Positions 8,831-16,953 of a stretch of DNA of 64,000 nucleotides are shown here, piece after piece. The translations under genes were made by a program, and so were the position numbers. The first letter of the stretch is position 1; each line of letters begins with the position of its first letter. The stretch comes from Burkholderia sp. GAS332. GTDB lineage: Bacteria; Pseudomonadota; Gammaproteobacteria; Burkholderiales; Burkholderiaceae. Location: contig FSRV01000001.1 in the NCBI GenBank assembly GCA_900142905.1, positions 744,001 to 808,000 on the forward strand, read 5' to 3'. The notes beneath the pieces were generated by a model. The model searched no databases. It saw only the letters and a list, made by a program, of their open reading frames with translations, and was not told the origin of the DNA.

Positions 8831-8958
8831 TTTAATGAACATATTCGAAAAAGTAAAGTTCGGTTTCTTAGGGGTTCCTCTAGTGGTTTGGCTAAGGTGG
8901 TGGCGTAACGCGCGGGCACGGACGATACTCTCAATAGCAGCCATTTCGAGGTGAATTC

Positions 8959-9333
8959 ATGCGTGGACTTTGGATGATCGGCGCCGTTGCACTCCTGACG
9001 GGATGCGTCAGCTCGCCGAGCTTGAACGGAACGATGGGCGCGCCCTCGTTCGTATCGTTGCAGCAGATGTGCAGTGCCCAGACGGTCGACTACGGCAATG
9101 ACGCGCAAGGCGTCTACGCGACACTGTTCGATGCCTACGTGGCGAATCGGCGCGGCAAGTTGTCGAAGGACGATTTCTGCGCGTTCCAGGCGTCGTTGGC
9201 ACAGCATTACGCGAGCCTCGGGGTGAGTACCGACCCGCAGGTGCGTAATCAGTGGGTGACCTTCTTCACCGATCAGCGGGCCAAGGCGTTGAGCTGGCGC
9301 GCGGCGGCCGATCCGACCTTGCGCGCGGGCTGA
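8959..9333 (+). CDS. Small predicted lipoprotein, unknown function
   Basis: A 124-residue protein with a short signal peptide and a lipobox, ALLTGC, giving Cys16 as the lipidated residue. The mature part is mostly helical and carries one Cys pair candidate (Cys39 and the Cys in KDDFCAF). No domain recognised. GAGGTGAATTC just before ATG 8959 gives a ribosome site. It lies between glpD (divergent) and a convergent TetR gene, with no operon partner. Confidence 0.75.
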   Translation: MRGLWMIGAVALLTGCVSSPSLNGTMGAPSFVSLQQMCSAQTVDYGNDAQGVYATLFDAYVANRRGKLSKDDFCAFQASLAQHYASLGVSTDPQVRNQWVTFFTDQRAKALSWRAAADPTLRAG

Positions 9334-9412
9334 GCGTCGCGTTGCGCTTCCTTCGCCCGGCGCTTCCCACCAGCATTATTCGCGTTGGGTGAGTTATTGG
9401 GCTAACTGGGGC

Positions 9413-10048
9413 TCACTCGGGCAAGCCGTGCTGCGGCTGGGCGCCGCGCCACAACATCCGGCGAATCTGCGCGAGTACGGCCTCGCGCGTCGGCGCGTTG
9501 CTCCCGTGGGCCTGTTGCGGCTGTGGCAAAGGCAACTGATTGGCGAGCGCCAGCATGGTGAAACCGTGCAGACTGGCCCAGTAGGCGTAGCCGATCAATT
9601 GTGGATCGCCTTCCAGAATGCCCGCGGCAACCAGCTTTTCGAAGTGCGCACCGAGCATGCGCCAGGCGCGGTGCGATGCGGCGCTGAGTTCCGGGTAGGC
9701 GCCATCCTGCTGCGTCAGATCGAACATCAGGCGGTAGGCGTGCGGCTCGTCAAGCGCGAAGGCCACGTAGGCGTCGCTGACGACCGAGCGGTCGGTCCCA
9801 GTCGCTTCCTTCGCCGCTGCTTCGAGCCGTGCCGCGAAGCGGTTGAACGCCGCAGCGCGGACCATCGCAAGGATTTCGTCCTTATCGCGGAAGTAGCGAT
9901 AGGGCGTCATCGCGCTGCAACCCAGCTCCTTCGCCAGTTCGCGCATCGTCACGCCCTGCGCGCCGCGCGTGGCGAACGCATTCTCGGCCACGCGCCGCAT
10001 GGTTTCGCGGAATTGCTGGATATCGTCGGAGGAGAGCGTTTTTGGCAT
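9413..10048 (-). CDS. TetR/AcrR-family repressor with WHG-type C-terminal domain
   Basis: A 211-residue regulator. The HTH is about residues 15-62 (AFATRGAQGVTMRELAKEL, then GCSAMTPYRYFRDKDEIL). The ligand-binding half contains YWASLHGFTMLAL, the Trp...His-Gly pattern of TetR proteins with a WHG domain. A 15-bp inverted repeat (10077-10091) lies 29 bp upstream of its start, which suggests self-repression. No co-oriented target gene is adjacent, so the regulon and ligand are unknown. Confidence 0.9.
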   Translation of the reverse strand: MPKTLSSDDIQQFRETMRRVAENAFATRGAQGVTMRELAKELGCSAMTPYRYFRDKDEILAMVRAAAFNRFAARLEAAAKEATGTDRSVVSDAYVAFALDEPHAYRLMFDLTQQDGAYPELSAASHRAWRMLGAHFEKLVAAGILEGDPQLIGYAYWASLHGFTMLALANQLPLPQPQQAHGSNAPTREAVLAQIRRMLWRGAQPQHGLPE

Positions 10049-10076
10049 GCGCGATGGAAGGAGGTCCGTCGCGTCA

Positions 10077-10091
10077 ATTTACTGTGTAAAT
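10077..10091. promoter_or_regulatory. Inverted repeat, likely operator for the TetR gene
   Basis: ATTTAC-TGT-GTAAAT is a perfect 6-bp-arm inverted repeat just upstream of the TetR start. TTTAC...GTAAA sites are common for this family. Binding is inferred from position and symmetry. Confidence 0.6.
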
Positions 10092-10239
10092 GAATTGGAC
10101 ACAACAAAGCCGCCGTGGGTGCGGCGACCTCGTTCCAGACAAAGAAAGCGCGGCAGCCTTGAAGCGGCGAGGGCGCGCGATGTCACCGCGGCGCAGCCCG
10201 CCGTTATGCTGCCGGACGTTGGCTTCAAAACCCGACGTA

Positions 10240-10449
10240 CTAGGAGAAACGCTTGATGGCCCTGAGTGCGCTGTCGCCCGTTTCGGTCACGCGCCATTGT
10301 TCGTTGCCCGACGCGAGCCGTTCTAATTGCACAAGCTGGCGTTCCAGCAGGGCGTCGAGTTCTTCTCGCTCCATATCGACTTGATTGGGGGCGTCCTTGA
10401 CGAGCAACAACGTGGCGAATTCATGCGGACTCAGCATCGTTCTCTCCAT
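10240..10449 (-). CDS. Small hypothetical protein (69 aa)
   Basis: A 69-residue, mostly helical, charged protein starting MERTMLSPHEFATLLLV. GGAGAGAACG-like purines precede related starts weakly; ATG 10438 is a possible alternative start. The C-terminal part (RLASGNEQWRVTETGDSALRAIKRF) looks like the wing end of a winged-helix fold, but the protein is too short to be sure. No signal peptide or membrane segment. Coding quality is good for its length, with GC-rich third positions like its neighbours. Confidence 0.6.
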   Translation of the reverse strand: MERTMLSPHEFATLLLVKDAPNQVDMEREELDALLERQLVQLERLASGNEQWRVTETGDSALRAIKRFS

Positions 10450-10745
10450 GTCAAGCTAACGCGGACGGCCTTGTCGGCGACTGGCCCGATGCCAGTGAAG
10501 TCCGCTAAGTGATCAGGCGGGAGGTACGGCTCATGCTCACAGGTTCACACCGCCAGCGCGCCGCGTAGCGCGGAACGGACGCTGGGGAACTGGAGTGTAG
10601 TCAACCGCCAGATAAACACCAATGCGGCCCCAGTAAATTTTCCCTTTGACAATTGGGCGTCGCAGAGGCGGTTTGGAGCTGCGGCCAGATCCTTGATTTC
10701 ACTCGAAGTTTTGCGTGCACTGCAACATGGCCGAAGACGCCTGGA
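10450..10745. other. Intergenic region with no gene seen
   Basis: About 296 bp between the small 69-aa gene and the glpR stop codon. I see no convincing ORF, RNA gene or repeat, apart from a slightly AT-rich patch near 10610-10650. Confidence 0.5.
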
Positions 10746-11525
10746 TTACTCGGCGATATACACCTGGCAGTTGGCGGCAGCGAGCGTTTCGTTCATCTCG
10801 GCGGGCGGCGCGGCGTCGGTGAAAAGCGCGTCGATCTGATCGAGATGACCTTGGCGGACGAGCGCCGGGCGACCGAATTTGGAGTTGTCGGCCGCGAGAA
10901 ACACCGTGCGCGCATGCTGGATGATCGCCTCGGCCACCCGCACTTCGCGGGTATCGAAATCGCGCAGCGTGCCATCCGTTTCAATGCTCGACGTCCCGAT
11001 GATCGCGAAGTCCACCTTGAACTGGCGGATGAAGTCGATCGCCAGTTCGCCGACGATGCCCTTGTCCCATGGGCGAACGATGCCGCCCGTCACCAGCACT
11101 TCGCAATCCGGATAGCCGCTCATCATGCTGGCGACGTTCAGATTGTTGGTGATCACACGCAGGCCGCGATGCCGGTTGAGCGCCCGTGCGACTTCTTCGG
11201 TGGTCGTGCCGAGGTTGATGAAGAGGGAGGCCTGATCAGGAATGTGAGTGGCCACTAGCGTCGCGATGCGCCGCTTCTCTTCGTGGAACATCCGCTGACG
11301 CGCCGTGTACGAGACGTTCTCGGAGCTGGTCGGCAGACTGGCGCCGCCGTGATAGCGGCGCAGCAGGTTCATGTCGGCGAGCCAGTTGACGTCGCGGCGG
11401 ATCGTCTGCGGCGTCACGTCGAAGTGCGCCGCGAGATCGTCCACGGTCACGAAGCCGTCGCGTTGCACCCACTCCAGCAGTTCCTGTTGCCGGGCGTTGA
11501 GAGTCAGGCGGGGGTCTCGGGTCAT
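10746..11525 (-). CDS. glpR: DeoR-family glycerol-3-phosphate regulon repressor
   Basis: A 259-residue regulator. The N-terminal DeoR winged helix (RQQELLEWVQRDGFVTVDDL, about residues 10-60) includes the signature FDVTPQTIRRDVNWL. The C-terminal sugar-phosphate-sensing domain has the INLGTTTEEVARAL and VITNNLNVA blocks and the closing AADNSKFGR motif. The frame is open up to 11630, but ATG 11525 (MTRDPRLTL) gives the usual length. It lies upstream of glpD-K-F on the same strand, separated by the TetR and lipoprotein genes, and probably represses them in the absence of glycerol 3-phosphate. Confidence 0.9.
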   Translation of the reverse strand: MTRDPRLTLNARQQELLEWVQRDGFVTVDDLAAHFDVTPQTIRRDVNWLADMNLLRRYHGGASLPTSSENVSYTARQRMFHEEKRRIATLVATHIPDQASLFINLGTTTEEVARALNRHRGLRVITNNLNVASMMSGYPDCEVLVTGGIVRPWDKGIVGELAIDFIRQFKVDFAIIGTSSIETDGTLRDFDTREVRVAEAIIQHARTVFLAADNSKFGRPALVRQGHLDQIDALFTDAAPPAEMNETLAAANCQVYIAE

Positions 11526-11854
11526 GTGTCTCGGGTCGTGGGTTTTTATCGGCGCTGCCCGCCACCGGCGCGATACGCTGTGCCAGAAACGGGTGATGCG
11601 TGAACGAGGGTGAGCGTATTGTAAGACCATCGCACGTCTTGTCTGCCAACTCGTGCGTCATGGTTTCGATCCAGGGCGACCGTGCAATGACTCATTCAGG
11701 TCATTTACGCATTTATTCATTTGATAAATGAATTTGTTTTTTGTACCAGATCGCGCTGCAATCCAAGGTTCTACGTTTTACCCGCGTGTTACCCGTTTCC
11801 CATGGCTTCCGGCGTTCGAGAACGCGCCGGGCCGCGCTTTCGAGAGTGTCCGAC
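11526..11854. other. Divergent intergenic region between glpR and the GGT gene
   Basis: About 329 bp carrying the promoters of both divergent genes. No RNA gene or reliable ORF. It contains an AT-rich palindrome at 11715-11733, listed separately. Confidence 0.5.
11715..11733. promoter_or_regulatory. AT-rich inverted repeat upstream of the GGT gene
   Basis: ATTCATTT-GAT-AAATGAAT, perfect 8-bp arms, in a markedly AT-rich patch (11700-11745) about 120 bp before the GGT start. It looks like an operator or promoter-associated site. The binding protein is unknown. Confidence 0.5.
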
Positions 11855-13492
11855 ATGACTGGCTTCAACTGGCAAAACCCCTACCCGACGCCGCGTCTGC
11901 CTGTATTCGCGCGCAACATCGTTTCGACTTCGCATCCGCTCGCCGCGCAAGCCGGGCTGAGGATGCTGTGGAAAGGCGGCAATGCCGTCGACGCGGCGAT
12001 CGCGGCGGCCGCCGCTATTACGGTGGTCGAGCCGGTGTCGTGCGGCCTTGGCGGCGACGCCTTCGCGCTGGTGTGGGATGGTAAGAAGCTGCATGGCCTG
12101 AACGCTTCCGGCGTGTCGCCGGCGGCCTGGAACGTCGATTACTTCAAGCGCAAGTACGGTGAGGAAAACGGCCTCGCGAAGCAGCCTAAACGTGGTTGGG
12201 ACGCTGTAACCGTGCCGGGCGTGATCGCCGGCTGGGAAGCGCTGCATCAGAAATTCGGCTCGCTGCCGTTCGCCGATCTGATGGAGCCGGCGATCGAAAT
12301 CGCCGAGCGGGGTCACGCGGTGGCGAGCATCGTCGCGTACAAATGGGCGGCCGCCGTGCCGGAACTGAAGGACTTGCCGGGTTTCGCGCAAACCTTCATG
12401 CCGCGCGGCCGTGCGCCGGAAGTCAGCGAACTGGTGCGCTTTCCCGGTCACGCGAAGACGCTGCGCAAGCTCGCCGAGCAGGGCCCGCGTGCGTACTACG
12501 AAGGCGAGATTGCCGAACAGATCGCCGCGTTTGCGCGCGAAGGCGGCGGCGCGTTGACGCTCGACGATCTGCGCAACTACAAAGCGGATTGGGTCGAGCC
12601 GATCGGGAAGGATTATCGCGGCTACACCGTGCATGAAATTCCGCCGAACGGCCAGGGTATCGCGGCACTGATCGCGCTGGGTATCCTCGAAAAGTTCGAC
12701 GTGAAAGAACTGGCCGTCGACAACGTCGAGTCGCAGCATTTGCAGATTGAAGCGATGAAGCTGGCGTTCGCCGACGTCTACCGTTACGTCGCCGATCCGC
12801 GCTCGATGGACGTCACGCCGGAACAGATGCTCGACGACGACTACCTCACGTCGCGCGCGAAGTTGATCGACCCCAAGCGCGCCACCCAATTCGACTTCGG
12901 CATGCCGAAGGCCGGCGGCACGATCTACATGTCGGTGGCGGACGAGCGCGGCATGATGGTCAGCTTCATCCAGTCGAACTACATGGGCTTCGGCTCGGGC
13001 ATCGTGGTGCCCGACAGCGGCATCGCCATGCAGAACCGCGGCTGCGGTTTCTCGATGGACCCGAAGTCGCCGAACGTGGTGGAAGGTGGCAAGCGGCCGT
13101 TCCACACCATCATCCCGTCGTTCCTCACCCAGCAGGTGGACGGCAAACAGGAAGCGGTGATGAGCTTCGGCGTGATGGGCGGCGATATGCAGCCGCAAGG
13201 CCACCTGCAGTCGATCGTGCGGATGCTCGACTACGGTCAGCAACCGCAGGCCGCCTGCGATGCGCCGCGCTGGAAGGTCAATCGCGACTTCACGATCGAC
13301 ATCGAATCGACGCTCGATCCGACGACCGCCGCAGCCCTGCAGAAGCTGGGCCACACGATCAAGTCGGTCGACGATCCGTATATGGACTTCGGCTCCGGTC
13401 AGTACATCTGGAAGCTCGACCGTAACGATCCGGACCGTGGCTACGTGGCGGCCAGCGACAGCCGTCGCGACGGGCTGGCAGCCGGGTTCTAA
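11855..13492 (+). CDS. Gamma-glutamyltransferase-family protein (YwrD-like)
   Basis: An Ntn-hydrolase of the GGT/cephalosporin acylase family, 545 residues from ATG 11855 (the frame is open back to 11741). The large-subunit block GGNAVDAAIAAAAAITVVEP and CGLGGDAFALVW is present. The likely self-cleavage site and nucleophile is Thr356 in AGGTIYMSVAD, where classical GGTs have TTH. The downstream oxyanion region reads QSNYMGFGSGIVVP. No signal peptide is visible, so it may be cytosolic, unlike E. coli GGT. The TIY variant and missing export signal place it with YwrD-like members whose substrate is uncertain. An MHS transporter follows 223 bp downstream. Confidence 0.9.
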   Translation: MTGFNWQNPYPTPRLPVFARNIVSTSHPLAAQAGLRMLWKGGNAVDAAIAAAAAITVVEPVSCGLGGDAFALVWDGKKLHGLNASGVSPAAWNVDYFKRKYGEENGLAKQPKRGWDAVTVPGVIAGWEALHQKFGSLPFADLMEPAIEIAERGHAVASIVAYKWAAAVPELKDLPGFAQTFMPRGRAPEVSELVRFPGHAKTLRKLAEQGPRAYYEGEIAEQIAAFAREGGGALTLDDLRNYKADWVEPIGKDYRGYTVHEIPPNGQGIAALIALGILEKFDVKELAVDNVESQHLQIEAMKLAFADVYRYVADPRSMDVTPEQMLDDDYLTSRAKLIDPKRATQFDFGMPKAGGTIYMSVADERGMMVSFIQSNYMGFGSGIVVPDSGIAMQNRGCGFSMDPKSPNVVEGGKRPFHTIIPSFLTQQVDGKQEAVMSFGVMGGDMQPQGHLQSIVRMLDYGQQPQAACDAPRWKVNRDFTIDIESTLDPTTAAALQKLGHTIKSVDDPYMDFGSGQYIWKLDRNDPDRGYVAASDSRRDGLAAGF

Positions 13493-13715
13493 GCGATTCG
13501 AGCGACGCGCAGGCGCGGCTCAGGGAGCGCCTGTGCTTCGCTGCGCAGATTGGCGATGCATGGCGCATCGTGATGAGGCGGCGTCAAGGATCCAAGGATC
13601 GCAATACAAAGCCAGGCGTTGTGCGCAAACCCGAAACGGGTTGCGCACGGCAGCCAGGCATCAAGCGTCATAAGCGCATTCAGCGCAACGCGCATCAGGC
13701 AGGGTAGGAGACACC

Positions 13716-15080
13716 ATGAACACCCCCGCGTCGCATTCCGCGACAGCTTCCCCCCATTCCACGTCCGCACCGCTTTCCAAAGCGATGGTGCGGCGTATCG
13801 TGTTTTCGTCGTCGGTCGGCAATGCGCTCGAGTGGTTCGACTTTCTGGTCTACGGTTACTTCGCGACCATCATCGCGAAGCAGTTCTTCCCGATGCAGGA
13901 CGAGTGGCTCTCGACGCTCCTCGCCATTGCCACGTTCGGCATCTCGTTCCTGATGCGGCCGTTGGGCGCCGTCGTGCTGGGCGTCTACGGCGACCGCAAG
14001 GGCCGTAAGGCGGCACTCACGCTCGCCATCGCGCTGATGATGGTCGGTACCTTCACGATGGCGGTGATGCCACCGTACGCGTCGATTGGTATTGCAGCGC
14101 CTGTGTTGATCCTCTTGGCGCGGCTCGTGCAAGGCTTCGCGGTGGGCGGTGAGTTCGGCAGCGCGACGGCCTTCATGGTCGAACACAGCGCGTCGCGGCG
14201 TGGCTACTACGCGAGTTGGCAGTTCGCGAGCCAGGGCCTCGCCGCGATCACCGCGGCAGCCTTTGGTTCGCTGCTGACCGCGTGGATGCCGCCCGAGCAA
14301 CTCAATAGCTGGGGGTGGCGCCTTCCGTTCATCTTCGGTCTGCTGGTCGGGCCGGTGGGTTACTACATCCGTTCACATCTCGATGAGACGCCGGAGTTTC
14401 TCGCCTTGCGTGAAGCGCGTGAGTCCGCGGGCAAGCGTCCGGGGACGTCTGAGGAGAAGGGCGCGTCATTCAGCAACCAATGGGTGAATCTGCTGCTGGC
14501 CGTCGGCATCGTCGCGCAATCCACGGTCGGCGTGTACGTGTTGCAACTCTACATGCCGATGTACGCGGTCAAGCAGTTGCACATGCCGGCTGCGGCGTCG
14601 TTCGGCGTGGTGGTGCTCAACGGCGGCATGCAGTTCCTGCTGTCGCCGGTGATGGGCGCATTGTCCGACCGTATCGGCCGGATTCGCATCATGCTGACCA
14701 CATCGATTCTGATGGGCACGCTGATCTACCCAATGTTCGCGATGCTGCAGACGCATCCGACGATCGGTTGGCTGTTGCTGTTGCAAGGCACCGCCGGCAT
14801 CTTCAAGGCGGCTTACTCCGGTCCGATGCCCGCGCTGATGTCTGAGATCTTCCCGACGCAGGTGCGCTCGACAGGTCTTTCAATCGGTTACAGCATCGGC
14901 GTCACGATTTTCGGTGGCTTTGCACCGACGATCGTGGAGACCTTCATCCACTTGACCGGCGACAAGCTGGCGCCAAGTTACTACGTGCTAATTGCCGCAG
15001 TGCTCTCGGGGTTGTCGCTCGTCGTGGTCGCGTGGCGCAGGCGGCGCGTCCAACATCTCGAACGCGTGCAGCCCGCATGA
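13716..15080 (+). CDS. MFS transporter, metabolite:H+ symporter (MHS) family
   Basis: A 454-residue 12-helix proton symporter. The MHS hallmarks are SSVGNALEWFDFLVYGYFA in TM1, GVYGDRKGRKAAL in loop 2-3, and RLVQGFAVGGEFG with FMVEHSASRRGYYASWQ in TM4-5. Relatives move citrate, alpha-ketoglutarate, proline/betaine or shikimate; the substrate is not predictable. AGGAG at 13706-13710 sets the start. It follows the GGT-like gene on the same strand and may import a compound that enzyme acts on (inference). Terminated at 15153-15179. Confidence 0.92.
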   Translation: MNTPASHSATASPHSTSAPLSKAMVRRIVFSSSVGNALEWFDFLVYGYFATIIAKQFFPMQDEWLSTLLAIATFGISFLMRPLGAVVLGVYGDRKGRKAALTLAIALMMVGTFTMAVMPPYASIGIAAPVLILLARLVQGFAVGGEFGSATAFMVEHSASRRGYYASWQFASQGLAAITAAAFGSLLTAWMPPEQLNSWGWRLPFIFGLLVGPVGYYIRSHLDETPEFLALREARESAGKRPGTSEEKGASFSNQWVNLLLAVGIVAQSTVGVYVLQLYMPMYAVKQLHMPAAASFGVVVLNGGMQFLLSPVMGALSDRIGRIRIMLTTSILMGTLIYPMFAMLQTHPTIGWLLLLQGTAGIFKAAYSGPMPALMSEIFPTQVRSTGLSIGYSIGVTIFGGFAPTIVETFIHLTGDKLAPSYYVLIAAVLSGLSLVVVAWRRRRVQHLERVQPA

Positions 15081-15423
15081 CGGCCTTGCCGGCCGCCGCT
15101 GCGCCCCGCCGCGAGCCTTGCCGCGTTTGACGTGCACCGTTTGTTCAAGCCCAAGCCAGCTCGTCGAGCTGGCTTTTTTGTGCCTTGCGTGCACCGCTTG
15201 TAACCGACTGAAGGATTCGACTACCTTGAAATTGGAACTGCGGCGGTCCGGCATGGTCTGTGCTGGGTTATCTGCAGAGTTGTTAAACACCGGCTAAGAT
15301 GCAAGATACAAGGGGTTAACTCTAATTCAAGGCGCTGTATCTGACACGGCGGACCACCCTTGCGATAGCGGGCGGTTTCGAGCGCGCTCCACGAGTCGAT
15401 ACAGCTTTCGGAGCAAGGACACA
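15081..15423. other. Intergenic region before the ferritin-like gene
   Basis: About 343 bp. It contains the MHS terminator (15153-15179) and then the promoter and leader of the gene at 15424. I see no ORF or known RNA element in the rest. Confidence 0.5.
15153..15179 (+). terminator. Rho-independent terminator of the MHS transporter gene
   Basis: AAGCCAGCTCG and CGAGCTGGCTT form a near-perfect stem with almost no spacer, followed by TTTTTT. Plus-strand orientation. Confidence 0.88.
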
Positions 15424-16251
15424 ATGCACACTGAGCTGAACCATGTGATGCCCTGGCGGATTGAGGATATCGACCTCACCCGCATAGATCGCCAGAAGGC
15501 AGTGGCTAACGAAGACCTGCTGCTTCTGTTGTGCGCCGCTTCATTTATCGAAAGCGGCACTGATCTTTACACCAGCAATCTGAGCACGTTCTTCGACGGC
15601 GACCCGGAAGTCTCCGCCTGGCTCAACCAGGAATGGGAGCCGGAAGAAATGCAGCACGGCCGCGCGCTCAAGACGTATGTCGCTTACGTCTGGCCTGAGT
15701 TCGATTGGGATACTGCGTTTCGCAATTTCATGGAGGAGTATTCGCTGACCTGTTCGTTCGAAGACTTCGAAAAGACTCGCGCGCTCGAGATGGTCGCCCG
15801 CTGCGTCGTGGAAACGGGCACCGCAACGCTGTATCGCGCGATCGGCGAATGTTCGGACGAGCCGGTGCTCAAGCAGATCACCGACAACATCCGCACTGAC
15901 GAAGTCCGTCACTACAAGCACTTTTTCAAGTTCTTCAAGAAGTACAACAAGATCGAAGGCAATGGCCGTCTTGCGGTTCTTGGCGCGTTGATGCGCCGCG
16001 TGATGGAAATCAAGAACGAAGACTCGGAGATCGCGTTGCGCCATGTCTTTGCGATTCGTTATCCGGAACGGGTGCACGATTCGGTCTATAACCGCGAACG
16101 CGCGGCCCGTATCAATGCGCTGGTGCGGCGCAATCTGTCGGCGGACATGTGCGTGAAGATGCTGCTTAAGCCGCTCGATCTGCCGGCCAAGATTCAGCCT
16201 GGCGTGCATTACCCGCTTGCCAAGATCACGCAGCACGTGTTTTTCCGTTGA
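15424..16251 (+). CDS. Ferritin-like diiron-type protein
   Basis: A 275-residue soluble, helical protein with a four-helix-bundle diiron ligand set. It has Glu in FIESGTDLYTSNL, ExxH in EPEEMQHGRAL, Glu in VVETGTATLYRAI, and a second ExxH in RTDEVRHYKHFF. This E-ExxH-E-ExxH order is that of ferritin-like oxidases and hydroxylases (acyl-ACP desaturase / ribonucleotide reductase R2 branch) rather than storage ferritin. Start ATG 15424 follows GGAGCAAGGACACA. It is monocistronic and ends at a strong terminator. Substrate unknown. Confidence 0.85.
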   Translation: MHTELNHVMPWRIEDIDLTRIDRQKAVANEDLLLLLCAASFIESGTDLYTSNLSTFFDGDPEVSAWLNQEWEPEEMQHGRALKTYVAYVWPEFDWDTAFRNFMEEYSLTCSFEDFEKTRALEMVARCVVETGTATLYRAIGECSDEPVLKQITDNIRTDEVRHYKHFFKFFKKYNKIEGNGRLAVLGALMRRVMEIKNEDSEIALRHVFAIRYPERVHDSVYNRERAARINALVRRNLSADMCVKMLLKPLDLPAKIQPGVHYPLAKITQHVFFR

Positions 16252-16291
16252 TGTTCTTCTGCTGAGTTCACGGCATACAGAAGTGAAGATA

Positions 16292-16324
16292 AATGGCCCG
16301 CTCGTGCGGGCCATTCGTTTTTCG
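16292..16324 (+). terminator. Rho-independent terminator of the ferritin-like gene
   Basis: AATGGCCCGC-TCGT-GCGGGCCATT (16292-16315) followed by a CG and a run of T. Plus-strand orientation. Confidence 0.88.
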
Positions 16325-16390
16325 AGGCATGATTGAACCTCGCACCCTTGGCAACCTCGCTGGTAACCCGTCTCTGACTGGAGCGATACG

Positions 16391-16915
16391 ATGAGCGACT
16401 CCTCTCTACCCGAACGTCCACTCGAACAGAACGTGTTCGACGAATGGCCCGACGCCGTTCGCACCTTGTTCGATGGTTCGTCGCTAGCGAGCAAGACGGG
16501 ATTCACCGCGTCGCTGCTCACCGTCGATGCGAATGGCCACGTGCGTACGTCGCTGCTCGGTGTCGGCGAGTTGTACGCGCCTGATTCGCGCTCGCTGTGC
16601 ATCGCAGTGTGGCCGCAGGCTCGGGCGGCGCGCGTGATCGCGCAAAACGGCCGGGCCGCGCTGACGTTCGTCTGCGACGAGGCGTTCTATCAGGTGCAGT
16701 TGCGCTTGACGCCGCTAGCGGGCGTGGCAGGCGATGACAGCGGCCTCGTGTACCTCATCGGCTCGATTGACACAGCGGAGGCGCAGAGCGTGCGTTATGC
16801 GCGCCTGACAAGCGGCATTACGTTTGAACTGGAGGGGGAAGGGGAGGCGGTGCTCGATCGATGGGAACGGCAGATCGAGCACCTGAAGCAGGCTGCCGCT
16901 GCGGCTAGCCGTTAG
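16391..16915 (+). CDS. Pyridoxamine 5'-phosphate oxidase-like (flavin split-barrel) protein
   Basis: A 174-residue cytosolic protein. The central part (TVDANGHVRTSLLGVGEL, SLCIAVWPQARAARVI, NGRAALTFVCDEAFYQVQ) fits the split-barrel fold that binds FMN or F420 in PNPOx-like proteins. The arrangement 'novel residues then beta strands then RAAR motif' is that of uncharacterised general-stress or flavin-binding members, not of PdxH itself. The reaction is unknown. It stands alone between a terminator and the convergent rhlE-like gene. Confidence 0.75.
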   Translation: MSDSSLPERPLEQNVFDEWPDAVRTLFDGSSLASKTGFTASLLTVDANGHVRTSLLGVGELYAPDSRSLCIAVWPQARAARVIAQNGRAALTFVCDEAFYQVQLRLTPLAGVAGDDSGLVYLIGSIDTAEAQSVRYARLTSGITFELEGEGEAVLDRWERQIEHLKQAAAAASR

Positions 16916-16953
16916 TCTGGGACGACGGCTAGCGAGCAGGCAGTGCTTAAAAC

